A DNA stretch of 7,428 nt from LCIL01 sp041480845 (GCA_041480845.1 JBGPAU010000026.1:1-7428); one strand, 5' to 3'. Counted from the first letter of the stretch, positions 1 through 6,072 are shown. Translations and numbers: made by a program. Notes: generated by a model not told the origin, from the sequence alone.

Positions 1-1078
1 CGAAATTGTATATGCCCTTTCTGGTAATACCACAGAATCCGGGTTAACACTGTGGTCATTAAAAATCGGCGAGAGCACACCGCATCAGATCTCTGGTGTT
101 GCCGGAGCGATAAATCCTACCGATGAACACGTAGGGTGGATGAAACTGCTGGGCGATGGTACTAAAGTTGCTTTCTTTGTGAAAGAGCAATCTGGCACTT
201 CAGACAATTTCAAAGTTATGATTTATAACAGACAGCACAGAACGCAGCCAGTCATTTTTAAACCAAACGACCCCGAAGTCGGAGAAAGCGGATTCGTTCA
301 ACCACTGTACTTGGTAGCCGGGACACGTTCAGACCAAATATACAGCTACAGCGTCCAACAATTCACGGGGATTCTTTGGTACACAAACTTTTCACTAAAT
401 TTAAACGACCAAGATCCCACGAAATGCAGGTTCGGTGCCAATGTTCACCTTTCCCCGGACTGGCGTAACCTCATAGTCAGCTACCAATGGAAAAACGAAC
501 CTTGTTCTTCCGGTAACAACACCTTAGAAACATACTGGGGTTGGGAAATAGTAGACGGCGAATATGGAAAGGTTTTATATCAATACGAGGAGACAAGCAT
601 CCAAGAAACGGCACGCGGGTGGCTCAATGATCACGAGATTGTAATTGAAACATTCTTCCCGGGCATAAATGAAACAGGTCTCTATGCAATAGAGCAATCC
701 TGTATAGCCGTGTCTAATCTGCTCGCGCAAGAAGAAGTGACACCATATTGTCAATTCTCTGATCCTGACGGAATTGGTTATGTCAGTACATCCCCAGACG
801 GTCGTTTTATCGCGTACGTAATAAACAATGACGAACTTCAAGTATTCGATATGCAAACGCCATGGAGTGGAGCTAATACCATCCTCAAAGGATGTAATAA
901 TCTGGCTTCTATACCAATATGGTCGCCGGACAGTCAATGGATAACATTCGCCCTAAACGGCAATACCAGTTTACCGAATGGCCTTTACGCTGTTAAATTT
1001 GATGGAAGCGGCATGCAGCCCCTTATATTGGAAGATAATATCTTTTCGGCCTACGGTTGGTTTCCGTCACTAAAATAA
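1..1078 (+). CDS. PD40/TolB-like beta-propeller protein, 5' end missing
   Basis: The reading frame is open from base 2 to the TAA at 1076-1078, giving 358 visible residues. An ATG at 140 is internal: the 46 codons before it contain no stop and read as protein, so the true start lies upstream of the window. Counting from base 2, PD40-type motifs (a turn of the form W/x-S-P-D followed by a hydrophobic strand) occur at L150-SPD, T263-SPDGR and W307-SPDS, spaced as expected for blades of a beta-propeller. The C-terminus ends in an aromatic tail (AYGWFPSLK) resembling the GWLK ends of the genes at 1936 and 3272. By analogy with its neighbours it should be a lipoprotein acting outside the cytoplasmic membrane, but its signal peptide is not visible. 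PD40 propellers usually bind proteins or ligands; no catalytic motif is seen, and the partner is unknown. It is followed by the array's repeated terminator. Confidence 0.85.
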   Translation, partial: EIVYALSGNTTESGLTLWSLKIGESTPHQISGVAGAINPTDEHVGWMKLLGDGTKVAFFVKEQSGTSDNFKVMIYNRQHRTQPVIFKPNDPEVGESGFVQPLYLVAGTRSDQIYSYSVQQFTGILWYTNFSLNLNDQDPTKCRFGANVHLSPDWRNLIVSYQWKNEPCSSGNNTLETYWGWEIVDGEYGKVLYQYEETSIQETARGWLNDHEIVIETFFPGINETGLYAIEQSCIAVSNLLAQEEVTPYCQFSDPDGIGYVSTSPDGRFIAYVINNDELQVFDMQTPWSGANTILKGCNNLASIPIWSPDSQWITFALNGNTSLPNGLYAVKFDGSGMQPLILEDNIFSAYGWFPSLK

Positions 1079-1098
1079 TCTCTTGGAAATAAGTTTGG

Positions 1099-1134
1099 CA
1101 ATCGCCTAGATAAAACATCTAGGCGATTTTTTTT
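1099..1134 (+). terminator. Array terminator, copy A
   Basis: A perfect 12-bp stem, AATCGCCTAGAT (1100-1111) with ATCTAGGCGATT (1117-1128), has a 5-base AAAAC loop and runs into eight T (1127-1134). This is a strong rho-independent terminator ending the first propeller gene. It is one of five near-identical copies in the window. Confidence 0.93.
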
Positions 1135-1144
1135 GGCTTTCAAC

Positions 1145-1184
1145 TTGACTATAGGGCTTTAAATGGTACAATACCCACTATAGG
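1145..1184 (+). promoter_or_regulatory. Array promoter, copy A, with flanking ACTATAGG repeats
   Basis: A -35 box TTGACT (1145-1150), a 16-base spacer and a -10 box TACAAT (1167-1172) form a sigma70-type promoter; the expected start is near 1179. ACTATAGG occurs at 1148-1155 and again at 1177-1184. The first copy overlaps the -35 box and the second lies over the start site. Its core CTATAG is self-complementary, as in many operator half-sites. The promoter serves the small lipoprotein gene at 1323. Confidence 0.8.
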
Positions 1185-1322
1185 TCAATTGCGGCCATTA
1201 AACACAATTCTAGGACACATGTCCTGTTAAGCACGTTAACTTTTTTCAAGAACAAAAAAGATAGTTAAAAGCATCTTTGGAAGACACGTATCCTGTCATT
1301 CATTTTTCCCAAGGAGAAAAAT
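1179..1322 (+). promoter_or_regulatory. Structured 5' leader, copy A
   Basis: The predicted leader is about 144 nt. It can form three short hairpins: GGTC with GGCC just after the start, AGGAC (1212-1216) with GTCCT (1221-1225), and CTTTTTT (1240-1246) with AAAAAAG (1254-1260) around a CAAGAAC loop. Equivalent stems with different bases occur in the sister leaders, which favours RNA structure over chance. It ends in an AAGGAG ribosome site before ATG 1323. Its function (stability, translation control or regulator binding) cannot be told from sequence. Confidence 0.5.
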
Positions 1323-1709
1323 ATGAACAAGAAACTGTATGCTTCTCTTTTTATCCTGTTCACCGCCCTGGTGCTGGTCCTAACTGCTTGCATCCAGCCG
1401 TTTTCCATTAAAATCGTCAGCAAACCAGCGGACTGGTGTGCAGCCCCTTATAATTGGGCGGCTTGTGGCGATTGGGCTTACAAGGGTCTGCGCCTGACTT
1501 GGGGAGCAGAAAAGGACAATAATTTCGTCGCGGTTCTCAATATCGAAGACTGGAACATGATCTGGAACGGGTCAGAATATGACCGGCATGTCAGAAAAAC
1601 ATACATGATTCAGAGTTCGCTTCTGAGCGATTCCCACTACGGAGATTGTGGTGGTTGGGGTGGAATCTGCTACAAATACTCCGAATACACTGACACGGTG
1701 AAACCATAG
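1323..1709 (+). CDS. Small Trp/Cys-rich lipoprotein, unknown function
   Basis: This 128-residue protein is not one I recognise. The start is fixed by AAGGAG a few bases upstream and by a typical type II signal peptide: a Lys pair at residues 3-4, a hydrophobic core at about 5-20 and the lipobox LTAC with lipidated Cys23. The mature part of about 105 residues holds seven Trp (38, 45, 51, 60, 77, 81, 112) and four further Cys (C39, C48, C109, C116), enough for two disulfides in an exported domain. No WSPD propeller motif is present, so it differs from every other member of the array while using the same promoter and terminator. Its stop is TAG. It is a plausible small surface or periplasmic binding domain. 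It might instead be a remnant of a longer gene, but the intact start, stop and signal peptide argue against simple decay. Confidence 0.85.
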   Translation: MNKKLYASLFILFTALVLVLTACIQPFSIKIVSKPADWCAAPYNWAACGDWAYKGLRLTWGAEKDNNFVAVLNIEDWNMIWNGSEYDRHVRKTYMIQSSLLSDSHYGDCGGWGGICYKYSEYTDTVKP

Positions 1710-1732
1710 TTCTTGAAAATTGAACAGTAAGG

Positions 1733-1768
1733 CAATCGCCTAGATAAAACATCTAGGCGATTTTTTTT
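1733..1768 (+). terminator. Array terminator, copy B
   Basis: The stem AATCGCCTAGAT (1734-1745) pairs with 1751-1762 around an AAAAC loop and is followed by eight T (1761-1768). Its hairpin and T-tract are identical to copy A. It ends the small Trp/Cys-rich lipoprotein gene. Confidence 0.93.
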
Positions 1769-1778
1769 GGCTTTCAAC

Positions 1779-1818
1779 TTGACTATAGGGCTTTAAATGG
1801 TACAATACCCACTATAGG
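1779..1818 (+). promoter_or_regulatory. Array promoter, copy B
   Basis: TTGACT (1779-1784), 16 bases, then TACAAT (1801-1806); expected start near 1813. ACTATAGG repeats lie at 1782-1789 and 1811-1818, again 29 bases apart. The stretch 1731-1818, terminator plus promoter, matches 1097-1184 base for base. It serves the propeller gene at 1936. Confidence 0.82.
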
Positions 1819-1935
1819 CCAATTGCGGCCTCAAAACACAATTCCAGGACATTAGGTCCTGTTAGGCACGTTAACATTTCCAAGAGAAATTTTAATCAAA
1901 TTCTTATTCAATTTTCATGCCTAAAGGAGGCACAA
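1813..1935 (+). promoter_or_regulatory. Structured 5' leader, copy B
   Basis: The leader of about 123 nt can form GGCC (1817-1820) with GGCC (1827-1830), CAGGAC (1845-1850) with GTCCTG (1856-1861), and ATTTC (1876-1880) with GAAAT (1886-1890) around CAAGA. It ends in AAAGGAGG just before ATG 1936. The first two hairpins match copies A and D in position, and the third matches copies A and C. Confidence 0.5.
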
Positions 1936-3063
1936 ATGAAGAAGATTTTAGTTATATTACTTTCCGTCTTGATCACATTGACGGCATGCACAAGCAGTCC
2001 GAAAAAAATAGTCATTTACGCTAAGACAAGCGCAGGAACGGTCAATCTCTTGTCAATCGAAGTTGGCGCTTCCGCTTCCGCCACGACGATCGTTGAAAAC
2101 TACCCCATGTGGTGGTTTTTCGCTGATCCCGGCGGACGAAGCATTGTCATATTTAGTGAAAACCAGGGCAGTGCAAACAATGCGGACGTTGAAGCAGTTC
2201 TTCGCGTGATTGATACTAAAGGCAATTTCAAAGATTTGGTTGTGCCGCAGGACATTATCAGCTCGGTAAAATCGCCGAATAGTTTCAACGTTTCATTCGA
2301 CCAAAGCGGCATTGCATACCTGGAACTGTACTTCTACGACACAGAAACCGATAGCGCTCTCTTTGAGGTTTACAAAATCCAAGAAGATAGATTTATCCAA
2401 ACCGCCGAAGCCAGTTTCGATAGAGGTGTCAGTTTTGTATATTACAACGGCGGGTTGGCATACAGGAATAAAATCGTGTTGATACCGGATGTCAACACTG
2501 AGGATAAATGGGTCAAACTTTACGACATGGCCACCGGAACTATTGTTACAATTTCTCCACAGCTTGGAGATTATCCGGATATCCCCATTTGGAGCCCCGA
2601 TACCCAAAAGTATGCTTATAGCAGCCTTTATGACGAAAATACCGTTTGCTGGGTATACAATAACGGCCTATCCGATCAGAAGCTGATCTGTCTTCCCTCC
2701 AATTGGAGGCATGGTACAGGCGCGGCGGCCCCTAATTGGAAAGATGTTGCATGGTCCCCTGACGGTCGTTACATTGCAGTTGCAATTCCCGACGCGGACC
2801 AGAACAACGAAAGTTTATATGTTTTCAACATTACGGGAACGCCACGAACAGTCTTTACAACCATTATTCCCGGCTTCATCACCAACCTTGTTTGGTCACC
2901 GGACTCGACACTACTCGGATTTTCCAACTGGGATCAAAAGCAAGGGGGTATCTACACTTTGGATCTGCACAACAATTTAACCGAAGTTTATAAACTTATT
3001 GGCTTGCAGTATCCTTCGGGTGGCATAGACGATCCTATTCATCTGGTCGGCTGGCTCAAGTAA
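1936..3063 (+). CDS. PD40/TolB-like beta-propeller lipoprotein
   Basis: The product has 375 residues. AAAGGAGG upstream and a clear type II signal peptide (Lys2-Lys3, hydrophobic core about 4-14, lipobox LTAC with Cys18) fix the start. It should be exported, lipid-anchored and lie outside the cytoplasmic membrane. Three clear PD40 motifs sit in the C-terminal half: W219-SPD, W273-SPDGR and W320-SPD, about 50 residues apart, which is one blade each. The N-terminal 200 residues contain more degenerate strand-rich segments, so a full propeller is plausible. It ends in VGWLK. Known PD40 proteins include TolB and the propeller domains of some peptidases; no peptidase or other catalytic motif is visible here. 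It is most similar in layout, leader and 3' flank to the next gene, suggesting recent duplication. The partner or ligand is unknown. Confidence 0.9.
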   Translation: MKKILVILLSVLITLTACTSSPKKIVIYAKTSAGTVNLLSIEVGASASATTIVENYPMWWFFADPGGRSIVIFSENQGSANNADVEAVLRVIDTKGNFKDLVVPQDIISSVKSPNSFNVSFDQSGIAYLELYFYDTETDSALFEVYKIQEDRFIQTAEASFDRGVSFVYYNGGLAYRNKIVLIPDVNTEDKWVKLYDMATGTIVTISPQLGDYPDIPIWSPDTQKYAYSSLYDENTVCWVYNNGLSDQKLICLPSNWRHGTGAAAPNWKDVAWSPDGRYIAVAIPDADQNNESLYVFNITGTPRTVFTTIIPGFITNLVWSPDSTLLGFSNWDQKQGGIYTLDLHNNLTEVYKLIGLQYPSGGIDDPIHLVGWLK

Positions 3064-3085
3064 ATCTCTTGGAAATTAAGTAAGG

Positions 3086-3124
3086 CAATCGCCTAGATAA
3101 AACAACATCTAGGCGATTTTTTTT
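3086..3124 (+). terminator. Array terminator, copy C (enlarged loop)
   Basis: The same 12-bp stem (3087-3098 with 3107-3118) is followed by eight T (3117-3124). The loop is AAAACAAC, eight bases rather than five, from a small AAC insertion. The stem itself is unchanged. Confidence 0.93.
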
Positions 3125-3135
3125 GGCATTCAAAC

Positions 3136-3175
3136 TTGACTATAGGCCTCAATATGTTATAATGCCCACTATAGG
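3136..3175 (+). promoter_or_regulatory. Array promoter, copy C (consensus -10)
   Basis: TTGACT (3136-3141), 16 bases, then TATAAT (3158-3163). This copy has a perfect consensus -10, where the sister promoters have TACAAT, so it may be the strongest. ACTATAGG lies at 3139-3146 and 3168-3175. In this copy the match continues as ACTATAGGCC in both repeats. Confidence 0.84.
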
Positions 3176-3271
3176 CCAAGTTTGCGGCCTCGCTGTTAGT
3201 AAGAACCTTAACATTTCCAAGAGAAATTAAACCAATTCATATTCATTATTCTTTGCCTAAAGGAGGCACAA
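3170..3271 (+). promoter_or_regulatory. Shortened 5' leader, copy C
   Basis: The leader is about 102 nt. It keeps GGCC...GGCC (3174-3177 with 3186-3189) and the ATTTC/GAAAT hairpin around CAAGA (3213-3227), but lacks the CAGGAC/GTCCTG hairpin seen in copies A, B and D, through an apparent deletion of about 25 bases. It ends in AAAGGAGG before ATG 3272. Confidence 0.5.
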
Positions 3272-4450
3272 ATGAAGAAGATTTTTGCAATTTTGTTTAC
3301 AGTTGTTCTGCTCGGTTTGAGCATTATGGCAACCTGTGGCGGTACAACCGGTGGAAATTTGTTGTTTTTCGACAACAATTCCGGGCTAAAATTCCTTGCA
3401 ATTTCACCCGTCTCCCCAACCGGGAAAGTATCCGAATTGCCACTGGACACAGAAACTACCTGGAGCCGGAGAACAACTTCTCCTGATGGAGAAACTCTTG
3501 TCTTCGGAAAAGCCAATTATGGCCCACTCGGTGACATGGAAGGCTATAGCTTGGTTATTTACAATGCAAAAGATTTATACTCACCGGTTACTTTAGAAAT
3601 TCCGGTTGATATTCTTCACAGACTGGACACAGCTCGAGTCGAATTTCTTCCGGTCTGGATACGGGGCGAGATGTTCATCAAAGTAATGTGGGGCGAATAT
3701 GATTTCGCTCTATACAGTGTTGATATCGGTCACAAAACTTTTGAACTGGTGAAAGCCGTTAGTATTCTCAATCTCTATAAACAGGTGGGTGGACCAGCAA
3801 GTATCGAAAATGTACTTCCTGACCTAAGCAAGGCAATCATGTATCTCGGCCGCGGTGCTGGTCATGAAAGTTTTGTTCTTTATGATGTAGAGACTCAAAA
3901 ACTAACCACTTTTGATGCAATCGGGTTCCCCTCGGGCTTTCTGAGCTGGTCTCCCGATGGCAAGCATCTTGCCTACATGACGTGGATGGGAGATAACCAA
4001 GTTTGCTTGATCAGGGTTTCTATTAACGGTACGGATATTCAAAGCCAAACCGTATTTTGTCCGGAATTGTCGGTTCTACCCGGCGAAAAAATGGATAATT
4101 TTACTTCCGGAATTGACTGGTCTCCCGACGGCAAACATCTCGCCCTCACTGTCTGGGGATTCTTTAGCTCCGGTGCTGATTCTCTTCAGCATCTTTACAA
4201 ACATCTTTATGTAGTTAACCCCGTTAGCTCGGAAACTGTTTCTTATAGTTCAGATGTGGCATTTGGCAGCACATGGTCACCCGATTCAGGGAAATTGGCA
4301 TTCTTGACCTGTTCAAGCGGTGAAGGACCGAAAATTTACACCGTTGACGCGGACGGAACCAATCAGAATTTAATCTACACCAGTCCCGAATTCGGGACTT
4401 CGACGCCTTTCGGACCTATTGATACAAATATTGCCGGCTGGCTAAAGTAA
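3272..4450 (+). CDS. PD40/TolB-like beta-propeller, probable lipoprotein
   Basis: The product has 392 residues. AAAGGAGG upstream and a signal peptide with Lys2-Lys3 and a hydrophobic core (about 4-19) support the start. The Cys at residue 22 sits in the sequence MATC; Thr just before the Cys is unusual for signal peptidase II, so lipidation is less certain than in the neighbours. PD40 motifs occur at T69-SPDGE, W226-SPDGKHLA, W283-SPDGKHLA and W335-SPDS. The two middle ones share the same nine residues, a sign of blade duplication. It ends in AGWLK like the preceding gene, and the two also share leader type, first codons and 3' flank. No catalytic motif is visible. The likely role is a surface or extracytoplasmic scaffold or binding protein, which is inference from fold class only. 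Confidence 0.9.
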   Translation: MKKIFAILFTVVLLGLSIMATCGGTTGGNLLFFDNNSGLKFLAISPVSPTGKVSELPLDTETTWSRRTTSPDGETLVFGKANYGPLGDMEGYSLVIYNAKDLYSPVTLEIPVDILHRLDTARVEFLPVWIRGEMFIKVMWGEYDFALYSVDIGHKTFELVKAVSILNLYKQVGGPASIENVLPDLSKAIMYLGRGAGHESFVLYDVETQKLTTFDAIGFPSGFLSWSPDGKHLAYMTWMGDNQVCLIRVSINGTDIQSQTVFCPELSVLPGEKMDNFTSGIDWSPDGKHLALTVWGFFSSGADSLQHLYKHLYVVNPVSSETVSYSSDVAFGSTWSPDSGKLAFLTCSSGEGPKIYTVDADGTNQNLIYTSPEFGTSTPFGPIDTNIAGWLK

Positions 4451-4473
4451 AATCTCTTGGAAATTAAGTAAGG

Positions 4474-4509
4474 CAATCGCCTAGACAAAACATCTAGGCG
4501 ATTTTTTTT
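4474..4509 (+). terminator. Array terminator, copy D
   Basis: The stem AATCGCCTAGA (4475-4485) pairs with 4493-4503. A T-to-C change at 4486 opens the last pair, so the loop becomes CAAAACA. Eight T follow (4502-4509). Copy E has the same change. Confidence 0.93.
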
Positions 4510-4520
4510 GGCATTCAAAC

Positions 4521-4560
4521 TTGACTATAGGGCCTTAAATGATACAATACCCACTATAGG
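4521..4560 (+). promoter_or_regulatory. Array promoter, copy D
   Basis: TTGACT (4521-4526), 16 bases, then TACAAT (4543-4548); expected start near 4555. ACTATAGG lies at 4524-4531 and 4553-4560, with the same 29-base offset as the other copies. It serves the propeller gene at 4681. Confidence 0.8.
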
Positions 4561-4680
4561 CCAAATTTGCGGCCTCAAAACACTATTCCAGGACTCTTGT
4601 CCTGTTAACAAGTTCTTTGACATTTTCAAGATTAGCCCGGCAAACCTGTTTCATCATTCTATTTTCCCAAGGAGGAAAAA
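4555..4680 (+). promoter_or_regulatory. Structured 5' leader, copy D
   Basis: The leader is about 126 nt. It holds GGCC (4559-4562) with GGCC (4571-4574) and CAGGAC (4589-4594) with GTCCTG (4599-4604) around a TCTT loop. The third hairpin is not clearly formed here, although the CAAGA segment remains. It ends with CCCAAGGAGG before ATG 4681, like the end of copy A. Confidence 0.5.
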
Positions 4681-5898
4681 ATGAAAATCAAAACTGTTTG
4701 TACCCTACTTCTGATTGTGATTATCGCATCAGCCTGCACTCTGAATGGCCCGAAAGGCACACTCGTTTTCAGAAATTATGGGGACGTCAATGCCACCAAT
4801 CAGATCTCGACTAGATATGTCACCCAGAATATTGGTTCGTACGAACTGGGGCAGGGTTTTAACACCTATTTTGACCCGCAGAGTAACGTCTTTGAATATC
4901 AGCTGGTTAACATCAACGGCACTATCTACGGCTCCTGGATCGACCAGTTGAAACCCGGTGAAAACGTGACAGCCCACATTTCTGTCTACGACAGAAGTTT
5001 CAAAAGGAAGGTTTTTGATTTCACTGTCACCGATTTTCCGGAAGGGGTGGAATGGGCTGCAGGAAATATTATTAGCGGCAGTGATAACAAGTTGTATCTG
5101 ACCGTTTTTTGCATGCCCATACCTGAGAACAACCAAAATGCTTTTTACCTCGTCTATAAGGTCCTATTAAAAGAGCAGACGCTGGTAAGAATTTCCCAGA
5201 TAAACCTGCCGAAAAATTATTTTATAACCTCTATGGATGGTGAAAAGGCACTGGTTTTTGACCCTATAGGCATGGATAATTGGTATTGGAACGGAAAACT
5301 ATCATTTGCTACCGCAAGCGGGATCGTGGATCTACAGACACAAGATCAAAGCCTGGGTTACCCAACACTTTCACCGGATAGCAAACAGATTTTCTATAAC
5401 AACGAGGTTGTGGATGGCGACACTTATAAAATTTGTCTTAAAGCCATTCCCGTTAACGCCCCGGATAGTGATCCGACGATTCTGAGATGCTGGGAAAAGC
5501 AGGTGGACGCCGTTTCGTTAGCCTGGACAGCGAATCCCGATGTATCCAGTATCGACATTTTGTTTTCACCAAACGAGAAGTACCTGACTGTGTCGTTTTT
5601 CGACCACGTATTACCAAATATGCTAATGATTTACGACATCAGCGACCAGGAGAATCCCAAATTGATCAACGAAGTTGCAACTGACTACGTTTCCCATATG
5701 GCCACTTGGTCACCGAACAGCCGTTGGCTCGCCTATTACGACAATGTTGATGGCAATCAACCGGGATACTACGCATTAAAAGTCGGTACGGGTGAACGGA
5801 AAGTTCTCTTGCAGGATCCGTCATGGACCATGGAAGCAGATTTCAATAGCATATTTCATGTTCACACACCGTTGATCCTATCGTTTTGGCTCCCTTAA
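4681..5898 (+). CDS. PD40-like beta-propeller lipoprotein, most divergent member
   Basis: The product has 405 residues, the longest complete member. AAGGAGG upstream and a signal peptide (Lys2, Lys4, hydrophobic core about 8-15, lipobox ASAC with Cys19) fix the start. PD40-type motifs are weaker: L230-SPDSK, F295-SPNEK and W343-SPNS. Two of the three have Asn where Asp is usual. The C-terminus ends FWLP rather than GWLK. Together these set it apart from the genes at 1936 and 3272. Its leader end and 3' flank match those of the small lipoprotein at 1323 instead. It is expected to be exported and lipid-anchored, with unknown partner; no catalytic residues can be assigned. It is the last gene of the array: its terminator is kept but the array promoter is not repeated after it. 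Confidence 0.88.
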   Translation: MKIKTVCTLLLIVIIASACTLNGPKGTLVFRNYGDVNATNQISTRYVTQNIGSYELGQGFNTYFDPQSNVFEYQLVNINGTIYGSWIDQLKPGENVTAHISVYDRSFKRKVFDFTVTDFPEGVEWAAGNIISGSDNKLYLTVFCMPIPENNQNAFYLVYKVLLKEQTLVRISQINLPKNYFITSMDGEKALVFDPIGMDNWYWNGKLSFATASGIVDLQTQDQSLGYPTLSPDSKQIFYNNEVVDGDTYKICLKAIPVNAPDSDPTILRCWEKQVDAVSLAWTANPDVSSIDILFSPNEKYLTVSFFDHVLPNMLMIYDISDQENPKLINEVATDYVSHMATWSPNSRWLAYYDNVDGNQPGYYALKVGTGERKVLLQDPSWTMEADFNSIFHVHTPLILSFWLP

Positions 5899-5920
5899 TC
5901 TTGAAAATCGAATAGTAAGG

Positions 5921-5955
5921 CAATCGCCTAGACAAAACATCTAGGCGATTTTTTT
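5921..5955 (+). terminator. Array terminator, copy E (end of array)
   Basis: The stem AATCGCCTAGA (5922-5932) pairs with 5940-5950 around CAAAACA and is followed by seven T (5949-5955). The repeat ends a few bases later at GGCTT; the sequence beyond is the tRNA-Thr promoter, not the array promoter. Confidence 0.92.
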
Positions 5956-5965
5956 GGCTTAATTC

Positions 5966-5974
5966 TGATATAAT
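5966..5974 (+). promoter_or_regulatory. Extended -10 promoter for tRNA-Thr
   Basis: TGA directly before TATAAT (5969-5974) gives an extended -10 element. No good -35 is present because the region upstream is the terminator T-tract. The expected start near 5981 leaves a 5' tail of about 6 nt on the tRNA. Confidence 0.65.
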
Positions 5975-5986
5975 TTCACTTGCCGC

Positions 5987-6058
5987 GCCTAGGTAGTTCA
6001 TCGGTAGAACGCTTTCTTGGTAAGAAAGAAGTAGAGAGTCCAATTCTCTCCCTAGGCT
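5987..6058 (+). tRNA. tRNA-Thr (GGT anticodon)
   Basis: All four arms fold. The acceptor is GCCTAGG (5987-5993) with CCTAGGC (6051-6057), the D-stem GTTC/GAAC, the anticodon stem CTTTC/GAAAG with loop TTGGTAA (anticodon GGT at 6019-6021), and the T-stem GAGAG/CTCTC. The gene is 72 nt with T as the discriminator base and no full CCA encoded. The T-loop reads TCCAATT, so position 55 is C rather than the near-universal T, and the variable loop AAGTA has A at position 48 where a pyrimidine is usual. The D-loop is only seven bases. Threonine identity follows from the anticodon. Confidence 0.92.
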
Positions 6059-6072
6059 CACCGTATTTTTTA

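Noticed and set aside
140..1078. ATG at 140 as the start of the first propeller gene.
   Set aside because: The frame is open and protein-like all the way upstream to base 2, and no ribosome site or promoter precedes 140.
2293..2607. Minus-strand frames inside the propeller genes.
   Set aside because: They lie opposite clear coding sequence with signal peptides and motifs, and show no ribosome site or protein features of their own.
1079..4680. Spacers as integron attC sites, since GTTAAGC (1227-1233) and GTTAGGC (1861-1867) match the GTTRRRY core pattern.
   Set aside because: The match is absent in copies C and D, each gene has its own promoter, and the only strong palindrome in each spacer is a terminator with a T-tract.
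1099..5955. The five terminator copies as a CRISPR-like repeat array.
   Set aside because: Copies are separated by whole genes of 0.4 to 1.2 kb, and each one is a stem-loop with a T-run directly after a stop codon.
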